This document shows, in pieces, positions 11,878 through 23,672 of a stretch of DNA of 64,000 bases; the stretch's first letter is position 1, and the number at the start of each line of letters is the position of its first letter. This DNA is from Ashinkailepas kermadecensis (taxonomy: Eukaryota > Arthropoda > Thecostraca > Neolepadidae). The stretch lies in assembly GCA_034440615.1 (NCBI GenBank), contig JAOTOM010004870.1:434001-498000 (forward strand), given 5' to 3'. Made by a program: the position numbers and the translations under genes. The notes below the pieces were generated by a model. That model did no database searches. It was not told the origin of the DNA and saw only the letters and a program-made list of their open reading frames with translations.

Positions 11878-13384
11878 CATAGCCAATGCACATGCATTCC
11901 AAACAGTAAAAAAAAATGTAAGCAACATGATGTTGGCCATGTCTGGGAAATGCCGGCCAAATCTCTCTTGAGACTCTGCGAACAATCTCAGAGTGTCACA
12001 CGGCAATTCAGACATATTTTGTAAACAAAAAAGTTGTCTGAATTCATTTCATCGGTTCTTCATGACGAATAAGATACTCTGTGCTGGAATTTTGGATCAC
12101 CTTAAGCCTGGTGACCTTTTGATTTAAATGTCACACAATTGTCAGCATGTGGCTCAAAGCTAAGAAACTACATTCCATGTATTCAAACATTAATAGGTAA
12201 GGCAGGTACAGAGATGGCAGAATATGATTCAGATGGATTTCATAGATGGCAGAAAACAATGCTCCGAAGCGCCATTTGTTTTTGTTTTTGTTTTTGCTTG
12301 CTTCGAAGAGAAAAAAACTAGAAGAGGTATGGAAACATTTTCGCTTAGGGACCCGGGCAATGGTTCTGTAAATCATAGCTTGCGAAAATGGATCGAGAAA
12401 GACCCAACCGGCATGCGATATTCTTCCATTTATCATGTTATTATTCACATTTTGCTTTCGACTGAACACCTGTGGGCGAGGGATCCTTTGGTCGACTCAT
12501 GACCGACTGGCTCAGGGGACACCATCGGCTGATGCTCCTCGGCCACATCAACGTGAGGCGACTAAAGTGCAGAGCCAGGGATGTTGAATTCTGAAAATTG
12601 TTGGCGGGCACAATACATGGAGGCAATGAGTGGTTTCAATTTGGTTTGGGGAACAATCCATATGATTCCATGTTAAAAGTTGAAATTATTGGGATGTGGG
12701 GGGGGGGGATAAAGTCAACATTGAGGGGGCACTTGCCCCCTCAGAAGTATGGAAAACAACACCTATGTGCAGAGGCTATGCTCAGGTGGACGATTTTTTG
12801 GGAGCATTATCACGCGAGGGTGAAGCCGGAGGAGGTGTACACCATGTTTATGCGAATGAGTTACATCATAGTTGCATCAGCCACCCGCTTCGCCTCATCC
12901 CGGAAACAATGCTGGTTTTCATTCATTAAATGAATGAAAACCTTCATTAAATCCATCCTGAAACTTTTTCACCACATTTCAAGTCCTGAATTATTTGCCC
13001 CGCAAAAATATTATTCACTCACTATTTGTATTTGTAAGCTGTCTTCTCAATGTCTCGGCCGGAAGTACCAGGACCAGGAAGTACAGGACCAAGTGTTGGA
13101 TGTGCCGTCCTTGTAGCGGCTATTGTAGCCGCCCACGGTGCGCACACCGACTGAAAGGCATCCGGCAGCTTTTCAACATCAGTTGGCAAAAGAAGACGGT
13201 CGGTGAGCTGTTCTATGGTTCTGATGCTCCACTATGTGCCTGCAGCTCGGGAGTCATATAGCTCATCTCATGCCTCGCTCGTCCAGCACACCTACTGGCG
13301 CCACGTCCTGGTGAATGCATCATATGTACGATCACAGTCAGTATAGCAGAGCTCTGCCAGCCGACGGACAGTCCGGAGCATGCA
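11878..13384. other. Unique intronic sequence with one poly-G block
   Basis: No gene recognised. At 12694-12746 a G-run is followed by GAGGGGGCACTTGCCCCCTC, a small palindrome of the kind seen in the poly-G-bearing transposon fragments elsewhere in the window, but no terminal repeats were found. Confidence 0.45.
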
Positions 13385-13690
13385 CCAGCTCGGAAGGATC
13401 TCCACCAGTTCGGAAGGATTTTCACCAGTTCAACAGGATCTCCACCAACCCGGCAGGGTCTCCATCAGTTCGGTAGAGTCTCCACCAATTCGGCAGAGTC
13501 TCCACCAATTCGGCAGAGCCTCCACCAAATCTGCAGGATCTCTGTCAGCTTGGCAGTCTCCACCAGTTCGACAGTTCGCCTCCACCAAATCTGCAGGGCC
13601 TCCAGCCCGGAAGGAACTCCACCAGTTTGGCCGGCTCCACACCAGCTTAGCGGATTTCCACGAGTTTGGCAAGGCCTCCACGAATTTCCG
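13385..13690. repeat. 20-bp degenerate minisatellite, about 15 copies
   Basis: Units of the form GAGTCTCCACCAATTCGGCA drift to GGATCTCCACCAGTTCGGAA and similar. Adjacent copies differ at several positions, so the array is older than most here. Confidence 0.9.
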
Positions 13691-13852
13691 CCATGGACAG
13701 TTGCAGTGACTGGCCACCGCGACACCGACGGTGGTCAGTCTACCAGACACATGCTTGCCAACCGTGCCGTACCATAGACCGTAACTGGACTGCACTGGAC
13801 TGCGCTGCCATTCACATAACGAGGGAGTGGCGGCGTGCCAGGGGCTACCCTG

Positions 13853-14317
<465 letters not shown>

Positions 14318-14515
14318 GCACCACCTCCGCTACAACCCTCCCGTTGCGGTCCACCAGCCCTCCAGCTCACCAGCCCACCAGCCGGCACGTTCCAGGCCAC
14401 CCCTACGCTGCCGGCCCGTCACCTCGACAAGCACCGCTTTGATTCGGCCGCGCCGTGCCGGAAGCGCTGCGTTCGCCGCGCCGGCGCTCAATTCGGTGCA
14501 CAGTGCGGCAACAGC
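14318..14515. other. Short GC-rich unique spacer
   Basis: Separates two arrays; nothing recognised. Confidence 0.5.
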
Positions 14516-15155
14516 GGCACAGTGTCGATACCAGCGGTACAGTGCACATACCAGTGGTACAGTGTCGATACCAGCGGTACAGTGTCGATACCAGCGGTAC
14601 AGTGTCCATACCAGTGGTACAGTGTCGATACCAGTGGTACAGTGTCGATACCAGCGGCACAGTGTCGATACCAGCGGCACAGTGTCCATACCAGTGGTAC
14701 AGTGTCGATACCAGCGGCACAGTGTCGATACCAGCGGCACAGTGTCCATACCAGTGGTACAGTGTCGATACCAGCGGCACAGTGTCGATACCAGCGGCAC
14801 AGTGTCGATACCAGCGGCACAGTGTCGATACCAGCGGCACAGTGTCCATACCAGTGGTACAGTGTCGATACCAGCGGCACAGTGTCGATACCAGCGGCAC
14901 AGTGTCCATACCAGTGGTACAGTGTCGATACCAGCGGCACAGTGTCGATACCAGTGGTACAGTGTCGATACCAGCGGCACAGTGTCCATACCAGTGGCAC
15001 AGTGTCGATACCAGCGGTACAGTGTCGATACCAGCGGTACGGTACCCATACCGTCGGTACAGAGTTGATACCAGCGATACGGTATCGCTTCCGGCGGTGC
15101 GATGTCTATACCAGCGGTGTGGTGTCTATACCAGCGGTGCGGTGTCTATACCAGC
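14516..15155. repeat. 20-bp minisatellite with 60-bp higher-order repeat
   Basis: About 32 copies of AGTGTCGATACCAGCGGTAC and its variants. From about 14680 to 15000 an AGTGTCCATACCAGTGGTAC monomer commonly alternates with two AGTGTCGATACCAGCGGCAC monomers, giving a 60-bp unit. The right end decays from about 15040. Because 20 is not a multiple of 3, the array reads open for hundreds of codons in several frames without being a gene. Confidence 0.95.
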
Positions 15156-15884
15156 GCGCGCGCCTGACACCTGGATAACGCTGGGTGGAGTGTGGGCGTG
15201 CCATGTGGGGTAGCCAGGTGGGATGTGAGGTATTGTCGCTGGCGGCGATCGGAGCAATTGGCGTGGTCATGATGCCAGTGTCCGGGCCTGACGCAGTCTG
15301 GTCTGGAAGACCGACTGGGAGCCGACCAGATCGGACCGGACTGGAGTGTCTCCATCCATAGCCCGCATTGCCACTGAAATGGACCACTCGTAGATGGAAA
15401 AACTGGTGAACATGTATTAGATTCTTTTTAGAATCGACCGGGGCAGGGCGCATTATGAAGTTTTGCACCACCAGATGGCTCGCCCGTGCGCGATCGATGT
15501 CTGTTGATTTATTATTAGCATGACTATGCCGAGTAACTCAACGGCGAATCAGCGGTCATAGCCGGCACTTGACATGACTGGTAACAAAGTGCAACAGCGC
15601 TGGCCTCACTGGTGACCTCAATTGCGTATTTTGGCCGCGTGGGTTCTGCCTGCCTTGGCCAGCGAACATTTGCGTTTCGTTGATAGGCAAATCGTAGGCA
15701 AACACAAAAACCTGGCTATCTGTCAGAATTTGCACCTAAGCCCGTACCCACTTGCCGACTTATTAGACCAGTTTCATATCTCTGCCGACCAGACCTGGAC
15801 CATGGCGCAGGACTATGTCGACAGAGACACCAGGTCTATATCTGTGCCGGGACGCATGGTAGCGTGCCGTCGTCCACAGAGTGG
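15156..15884. other. Unique intronic sequence
   Basis: No gene or element recognised. Confidence 0.5.
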
Positions 15885-16095
15885 AGACGCCAGTGGGGAT
15901 GCCGGTGGAGACGCCGATGGGGACGGCAGTGGGGACGGCAGTGGGGACGCCGGTGGGGACGGCAGTGGGGACGCCGGTGGGGACGCCGGTGGGGACGCCG
16001 GTGGAGGCGCCGGTGGAGGCGCCGGTGGAGGCGCCAGTAGGGACGCCGGTGGGGACGCCGATGGGGACGCTGGTGGGGACGCCGGTGCGCCTGGA
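15885..16095. repeat. 12-bp minisatellite (GGTGGGGACGCC)n
   Basis: About 17 units, with ACGGCAGT and GGCGCCGGTGGA variants. The period is a multiple of 3, so the frame reads as Gly-Asp-Ala-Gly repeats; no gene is implied. Confidence 0.93.
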
Positions 16096-16552
16096 GCTGA
16101 CATGGAGCTGACATCACTCCCTCCCGCACACATACGTCAGTGCGCCGAGCCATGCTGAAACGTCAGCGGCGGACCCAGTCAAGAAGACAACGGCATGGGC
16201 CGTCCCATACCGCCATCGCCACACGTCCACACGTCCACAGCGCCATAAGGCCACACTGCCACCGACTCGGCGGCATCCTGCGTGCCTGTACCGATGCTAA
16301 CTGATGGCGTCTCGGCGGGAGGGGCCCAGCTGCCGTGTAGAGAGTGACCCGAGCGGCTCGATATTCGTCCCACTCGGCACCAGTCATCCGTGCCTGGCTG
16401 GCCGGCCGCTGGCTGGGTGGTCGCCGGACCAGCTACGCACCCGCCACTGCCCTGTTTACAATCGGTCTACAAATTGGTAAATTGATACCTTGCCGGTCGG
16501 GTCGGAGATGGCATTAATGAGCAGGCTGGCGGGCGGGCTGCAGTGTAGCTGG
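16096..16552. other. Unique GC-rich spacer
   Basis: No feature recognised. Confidence 0.5.
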
Positions 16553-18533
16553 TGGTGCAGACGGCAGCCAGCAGCCGGCAGACGGCAGCCGGCAGCCAGC
16601 AGCCGGCAGACGGCAGCCGGCAGCCAGCAGACGGCAGCCAGCAGACGGCAGCCAGCAGACGGCAGCCGGCAGCCGGCAGCCAGCAGCCGGCAGACGGCAG
16701 CCGGCAGCCAGCAGCCGGCAGACGGCAGCCGGCAGCCGGCAGCCAGCAGACGGCAGCCAGCAGACGGCAGCCAGCAGACGGCAGCCAGCAGACGGCAGCC
16801 GGCAGCCGGCAGACGGCAGCCAGCAGCCAGCAGACGGCAGCCAGCAGACGGCAGCCGGCAGACGGCAGCCGGCAGACGGCAGACGGCAGCCAGCAGACGG
16901 CAGCCAGCAGCCGGCAGCCAGCAGACGGCAGCCAGCAGACGGCAGCCAGCAGACGGCAGCCAGCAGACGGCAGCCAGCAGACGGCAGCCAGCAGACGGCA
17001 GCCAGCAGACGGCAGTCAGCAGCCAGCAGCCGGTAGCCAGCAGACGGCAGTCAGCAGCCAGCAGCCGGTAGCCAGCAGACGGCAGACGGCAGCCGGCAGC
17101 CGGCAGCCGGCAGCCGGCAGCCGGCAGCCGGCAGCCGGCAGCCAGCAGACGGCAGCCAGCAGACGGCAGTCAGCAGCCAGCAGCCAGCAGACGGCAGCCA
17201 GCAGACGGCAGCCAGCAGCCGGCAGCCAGCAGACGGCAGGCCAGCAGACGGCAGCCAGCAGACGGCAGCCAGCAGACGGTAGCCGGCAGCCAGCAGCCGG
17301 CAGCCAGCAGACGGCAGCCAGCAGACGGCAGCCAGCAGACGGCAGCCAGCAGACGGCAGCCAGCAGCCGGCAGCCAGCAGCCAGCAGACGGCAGCCAGCA
17401 GCCAGCAGCCGGCAGCCAGCAGCCGGCAGCCAGCAGCCGGCAGCCAGCAGACGGCAGCCAGCAGACGGCAGTCAGCAGCCAGCAGCCAGCAGACGGCAGC
17501 CAGCAGACGGCAGCCAGCAGCCGGCAGCCAGCAGACGGCAGCCAGCAGACGGCAGCCAGCAGACGGTAGCCGGCAGCCAGCAGACGGCAGCCAGCAGACG
17601 GCAGCCAGCAGACGGCAGCCAGCAGCCAGCAGCCGGCAGCCAGCAGACGGCAGCCAGCAGACGGCAGCCGGCAGCCAGCAGCCGGCAGCCAGCAGCCGGC
17701 AGCCAGCAGACGGCAGCCAGCAGACGGCAGCCAGCAGACGGCAGCCAGCAGACGGCAGCCAGCAGACGGCAGCCAGCAGACGGCAGCCAGCAGCCAGCAC
17801 CCGGCAGCCAGCAGCCAGCAGCCGGCAGCCAGCAGCCGGCAGCCAGCAGCCGGCAGCCAGCAGACGGCAGCCAGCAGACGGCAGCCGGCAGCCAGCAGAC
17901 GGCAGCCAGCAGCCGGCAGCCAGCAGACGGCAGCCAGCAGCCGGCAGCCAGCAGACGGCAGCCAGCAGACGGCAGCCAGCAGACGGCAGCCAGCAGACGG
18001 CAGCCGGCAGCCAGCAGACGGTAGCCAGCAGACGGCAGTCAGCAGACGGCAGACGGTAGCCAGCAGACGGCAGACGGCAGCCGGCAGCCGGCAGCCGGCA
18101 GCCGGCAGCCGGCAGCCGGCAGCCAGCAGACGGCAGCCAGCAGACGGCAGACGGCAGCCAGCAGCCAGCAGACGGCAGCCAGCAGACGGCAGCCAGCAGC
18201 CGGCAGCCAGCAGCCGGCAGCCAGCAGACGGCAGCCAGCAGACGGCAGCCAGCAGACGGCAGCCAGCAGACGGCAGCCAGCAGACGGCAGCCAGCAGACG
18301 GCAGCCAGCAGACGGCAGACGGCAGACGGCAGCCAGCAGCCAGCAGACGGCAGACGGCAGACGGCAGACGGCAGCCGGCAGCCAGCAGACGGCAGACGGT
18401 AGACGGCAGCCAGCAGACGGCAGCCAGCAGACGGCAGACGGCAGACGGCAGCCAGCAGACGGCAGCCAGCAGACGGCAGCCAGCAGACGGCAGACGGCAG
18501 ACGGCAGACGGCAGACGGTAGACGGCAGACGGT
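16553..18533. repeat. Giant heptamer array (GCAGNNN)n, about 280 copies
   Basis: Seven-base units GCAGCCA, GCAGACG, GCAGCCG and rare GCAGTCA or GTAGCCA follow one another for 2 kb with almost no register loss. GCAGACG clusters are frequent near the right end. Both strands read open for about 500 codons because no unit combination makes a stop in those frames. Confidence 0.97.
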
Positions 18534-18599
18534 GCCGCGTCTGTACTGTGTTGAGGTCGCCGACACCGCGTCGATGGCAATGTTATCACCGTCTGTCAT

Positions 18600-19030
18600 C
18601 ACCGCCGACCCACCGCCGACCACCCACCGCCGACCCATCGCCAACCCATCGCCGACCCACCGCCGACCCACAGCCGACCCACAGCCGACCCACAGCCGAC
18701 CCACCGCCGACCCACCGCCGACCCACCGCCGACCCACCGCCGACCCACCGCCGACCCACCGCCGACCCACAGCCGACCCACCGCCGACCCACCGCCGACC
18801 CACAGCCGACCCACAGCCGACCCATCGCCGACCCATCGCCGACCCATCGCCGACCCATCGCCGACCCATCGCCGACCCACCGCCGACCCATCGCCGACCC
18901 ACCGCCGACCCACCGCCGACCCACCGCCGACCCACAGTCGACCCACCGCCGACCCACCGCCGACCCATCGCCGACCCACCGCCGACCCACAGCCGACTCA
19001 CCGCCGACCCACCGCCCGCTCACTGGCGAC
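18600..19030. repeat. 11-bp minisatellite (CCGACCCAYCG)n
   Basis: About 38 units, mainly CCGACCCACCG, CCGACCCATCG and CCGACCCACAG. The array begins about 65 bases after the heptamer array. Confidence 0.95.
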
Positions 19031-19139
19031 TCACCGCTAACTCAATGTTGGTCTGTTAGAGGTCACTGGCGCTCCTTCAGAGGTCTAGATCATGGTCAGA
19101 AGTACAAACACTACTCACTGATCGACCACCACTGACGGA

Positions 19140-19222
19140 TCGACGCAGGTCACGAGATCATCAGGTCACAAGATGACCAGATCACCAGGTCACCAGGTCA
19201 CTAGGTCACCAGGTCACCATGT
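19140..19222. repeat. Short degenerate repeat AGGTCACC
   Basis: Eight to ten units of CAGGTCAC or AGATCACC type. Confidence 0.85.
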
Positions 19223-20090
19223 CATGTGCGACAGTGAAAGCTATCGAAATTCGAGATCGACAGAACGGTCTCAAACGTAGATAATGGATTGGGAGGATAA
19301 GTGGTATTCCAGCTGAGTTCTTCACACAATGTTGTACAAGGTCACTGGTGATTCTCGCGGAGGCCTGACAGTCTCTGACACAGAAAACGGCTGGAGAGCA
19401 GACTGGGCCCCGCTATCGGGTGTGAAGGAGCGAAATATATACAAGGTGATAGTTATCTGTAAACATGCTAACACGCACAGAGTACCGTGTCCTTGACCAG
19501 ACTACGACCCGGACCACCTATAGCGTCCTGGCACACTGCCATGTTGGCAGCAGTATGACATATGCTATGCTTTGCCACGGAATGGTATGGTAGAGTATGG
19601 TGTGGCCATTTGGGATTGCCCAAGTCATTTCGGAATACCACAGGCACATGCAAAGTAAGCTGGCAAAGAAATGCACGAAAAGTTCGCTGCGCTGTCAACA
19701 AGCTGGTTGTTCGTTGTTTGTTGTTTGTTGTTTGTTGTTAGTTGTTAGTAGAACATTACTTCTTAAAGTTAAGTTTGTCATCCGACCAGGCAGAACATTC
19801 AGGGCGAATGTTTAATTCGGCACATGACCACACGACCGACACCGGCACGAGTCGTGACCTCATGACGACACGCGTTCATCACAAGACCTCCTAGTCTTCG
19901 AGTCCCATCGACCCCAAGTCGCGCGGTTGTCCGAACAGGTGAAAACTCATCGCTACCAACTGAGACGGATCGGGTCATTCCACTACTCGGTATGCACGAT
20001 ACAAAGACATTTATTCTTACTATCAATAATTGGTGTTGTGCCTGCTGATAATGCACCGGCTGTAATCCTATTTGTACTCGGCTGGATATA
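19223..20090. other. Unique intronic sequence
   Basis: A short (TTGTTTG)n run is present at about 19708-19750. Nothing else is recognised. Confidence 0.5.
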
Positions 20091-20313
20091 CTACTAGACA
20101 GGACTTGCTGGACTTCGCTGGATAGGCCACTAGAGCTGCCACATTCACCAGCCGTTATTGGTTATGCTACTAGACAGGACTTGCTGGGCTTCGCTGGGCA
20201 GGCCACCAAAGCTGCCACATTCACCAGCCGTTATTCGTTATGCTACTAGACAGGACTTGCTGGGCTTTGCTGGATAGGCCACTAGAGCTGCCACATTCAC
20301 CAGCCGATATTCG
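20091..20313. repeat. 76-bp tandem triplication
   Basis: Three copies start at CTACTAGACAGGACTTGCTG at 20091, 20167 and 20243. Each includes GCTGCCACATTCACCAGCCG. Confidence 0.95.
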
Positions 20314-21920
20314 TTGCCAAAAGTATGTGACTACTGATGTGCGATATTCCGGCAGTAGCCTGAGGCTGCCTATGGGTCGCAGCCTATTCGCTGTGCAAGA
20401 TATGCATAGGCATATCTTCAGACAATGTAAAGTTGTCAGGTGTTCGTGCATACTATGATATATTTTCGTGCAAGTCAAAAACTTGCACATTTTTCGTTCT
20501 GCACCTTGCCTCCCCGTCGTGTGTCTCTCTCTTGCGGCACCGTTTGCGAGCAGCCCTGCAATGGCTCCCTCTCCTCACATAACTCCTCCCCCTTTATGGG
20601 ACCTGTCTGATTATTCGGTGGCAGAGCGCGCCAGTGACCCATCTCCTCCCCCGTGGTCAGCCCGATCGTCGAAACGGATAATAATTCTTACCCGATATAT
20701 TTTTGGTTACATGTGCGATAAAATACCTTCTTTTGTACTATTGTACTTTGTCACATGAGAATGTATAAAATACCTTTTTATGTGACATTTACTAAAACGA
20801 CTATTTTGCCTACATCGCAGGTACGTACCTACTTGGGGATTGGCAACGTAGATGTATATTACCGCATACGACATATAGAATACATATGATGGAGAAACAC
20901 CAGGTATCTTAGAATAGTTACAGCTACCCGCAAAAGAGCAAAACATCAGCAAAACAGCAAACCTATTGTTGCATTTAATACACGATATATTACAACCCCA
21001 TGAAAACAATCCGATACCGACAGTGAATACAACTTTGTGATATATACTGTGGTGTTCTGTGCGTACTGTACGTTCTGTACGTTCTGTTCGTTTAGTACAT
21101 TCTGTTCGCTTAGTACATTCTGTAAGTCTCGCTTGCAACCATATCAACTGTGTCAGCGGATTTGTAATACTCACGCCTATGAGTGATCCATGGGATGAAG
21201 TTGAAAAAGTAGTCCCTTTTCGGATTCGGAGCCTGTAGTGAGAAACAAAAACAAAAACTAAGCTCGTACCGAGACACGGCGGGGCAGCTGGCAATCAATG
21301 TGTCGTTGGCTGAGCCGCCGGCGCCCGTAATGTCATACCTGGAGACAGGGCTGTAGGATCCTATTACCTGGAGACAGGGCTGTAGGATCCTATTCAGTTG
21401 GGAGGGCCCAGCCCCCCCCCCCCCCCAACTTGAAGCTCAGACCCCCTCAACTTGGCAGCCAGCCCCCCTAAGGCGGCAAAATATGCGAACATGCTATTCG
21501 AATTCAGAGCGTGATTTAAGAGTATGATTTGTGTCATGAACTGATGTGTACGAAACATTGTTACTCTTGAAAATGATCCATGATCGAAAAGTATAAGACC
21601 TTAATGTAGCTAATTTTTATCCAAAGCACGGTATTCCTTGCCAATGTGGGCCAAACTCTTTCATCTTATTTTACTTTCAATCATGGTACGCAAGGAAATC
21701 GTCCAATTCTTCTCACAATTAAAAATTCAAGCAATGCTGCATAAATGTCAAGTACGACATACTACTCGTGTTCAACCTACGTAGATCTAAGATTGGCCAA
21801 AGTGTCTAATGAGTGGTGACGATATTCTCGCGGTTCTTCTAAGTATTCTTTAGTATTGGTGGTGAATGTCCTCTTTGATAAATTGAAATAGTACAAGCAA
21901 TCCTATTTTACTATATACTA
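20314..21920. other. Unique intronic sequence with minor repeats
   Basis: Minor structures: a degenerate 10-bp GTACGTTCTGT repeat at about 21055-21125, a 27-bp duplication containing CCTGGAGACAGGGCTGTAGG at about 21338 and 21367, and a C-run at about 21410-21426. No gene recognised. Confidence 0.5.
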
Positions 21921-22007
<87 letters not shown>

Positions 22008-22008
22008 A
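21921..22008. repeat. (TA)n microsatellite
   Basis: About 88 bases, nearly pure. Confidence 0.97.
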
Positions 22009-22457
22009 TAACACTAGTCATTTAGCACTGGTCGCAATGTGAAGCTTGCTATGATGGTTACATGTGGTGGTCTCTTTTCATACTGTTTTTAATCCGTTTT
22101 GATCAACGGAAATTTGAAGCAACATATATACAGATATAATAAAAACAATAATGAAATTAGACACAATGTGAAGGAAAAGGGGAAGAAGTCGTTTCGCACT
22201 AGGTGGATTTTCCATATTCGGTAGTAGTTTTTCTATTAATAATTTCCTGATTATTTTGTCCCCGGATAGGCTAAGTTCATGGAAAACTGGAAAAACGAAA
22301 ATAATATTTATGAAATTAATGTTCTTTTTTTCCAGATGACAAAATAAAGTGGCCCAAGACCGGGAAGAAAATTGGTATTTGGGGGTACACTAGGCTGATC
22401 GACTCAGAGCTGAGCCCCACCCCACCCCCAACTGATCTTGCGATCCTACACCCTTGC
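22009..22457. other. Unique AT-rich spacer
   Basis: No feature recognised. Confidence 0.5.
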
Positions 22458-22739
22458 CTGGAGATACCTGGACAAGGTGACGGCCCACGCAGCGGCGCCA
22501 TGTGCTGGAGATACCTGGACAAGGTGACGGCCCACGCAGCGGCGCCATGTGCTGGAGATACCTGGACAAGGTGACGGCCCACGCAGCGGCGCCATGTGCT
22601 GGAGATACCTGGACAAGGTGACGGCCCACGCAGCGGCGCCATGTGCTGGAGATACCTGGACAAGGTGACGGCCCACGCAGCGGCGCCATGTGCTGGAGAT
22701 ACCTGGACAAGGTGACGGCCCACGCAGCGGCGCCATGTG
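22458..22739. repeat. 47-bp minisatellite, 6 copies
   Basis: Units run from CTGGAGATACCTGGACAAGG to GGCGCCATGTG and are essentially identical. Confidence 0.97.
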
Positions 22740-22936
22740 CTGGAGCCGGTGGACAGGCAGTACCGGTGTGGACGGGTCGGGCCATGTGCTGGAGCCGGTG
22801 GACAGGCAGTACCGGTGTGGACGGGTCGGGCCATGTGCTGGAGCCGGTGGACAGGCAGTACCGGTGTGGACGGGTCGGTGTGGACGAGTCGGTGTGGACG
22901 GGTCGGTGTGGACGGGTCGGTGTGGACGGGTCGGGC
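22740..22936. repeat. 49-bp repeat, 3 copies, running into a 14-bp repeat
   Basis: Units from CTGGAGCCGGTGGACAGGCA to GGGCCATGTG share their CTGGAG start and GCCATGTG end with the preceding 47-bp array. The last copy dissolves into about five units of GTGTGGACGGGTCG. Confidence 0.94.
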
Positions 22937-23027
22937 CGACCGTCAGCACGGTGCGGCTCGGCTCCCTCCACCATTTGTCGCCGGCATTTCCTCGCCGCAG
23001 TGGACCGGTGGGGGCCGCCAATTTGTC

Positions 23028-23672
23028 GCGGCGGGGGGCCGCAGCCTGTCGAGTAAGAGACGCGGCCGAGGTGTCGGCGGGGGGCCGCAGCCTGTCGGGT
23101 AAGAGACGCGGCCGAGGTGTCGGCGGGGGGGCCGCAGCCTGTCGGGTAAGAGACGCGGCCGAGGTGTCGGCGGGGGGCCGCAGCCTGTCGGGTAAGAGAC
23201 GCGGCCGAGGTGTCGGCGGGGGCCGCAGCCTGTCGGGTAAGAGACGCGGCCGAGGTGTCGGCGGGGGCCGCAGCCTGTCGAGTAAGAGACGCGGCCGAGG
23301 TGTCGGCGGGGGCCGCAGCCTGTCGGGTAAGAGACGCGGCCGAGGTGTCGGCGGGGGGCCGCAGCCTGTCGGGTAAGAGACGCGGCCGAGGTGTCGGCGG
23401 GGGGCCGCAGCCTGTCGGGTAAGAGACGCGGCCGAGGTGTCGGCGGGGGCCGCAGCCTGTCGGGTAAGAGACGCGGCCGAGGTGTCGGCGGGGGCCGCAG
23501 CCTGTCGGGTAAGAGACGCGGCCGAGGTGTCGGCGGGGGGCCGCAGCCTGTCGGGTAAGAGACGCGGCCGAGGTGTCGGCGGGGGGCCGCAGCCTGTCGG
23601 GTAAGAGACGCGGCCGAGGTGTCGGCGGGGGGCCGCAGCCTGTCGGGTAAGAGACGCGGCCGAGGTGTCGGC
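23028..23672. repeat. 45/46-bp minisatellite, about 14 copies
   Basis: Units contain GGCCGCAGCCTGTCGGGTAA followed by GAGACGCGGCCGAGGTGTCG. Length varies only in a G-run of 5-7. Every unit carries GGGTAAGAG or GAGTAAGAG, a 5' splice-site-like word on the gene's sense strand. Confidence 0.96.

Noticed and set aside
16552..19001. 490- and 512-codon frames on both strands, plus a 320-codon minus-strand frame
   Set aside because: Translations of the heptamer and 11-bp arrays.
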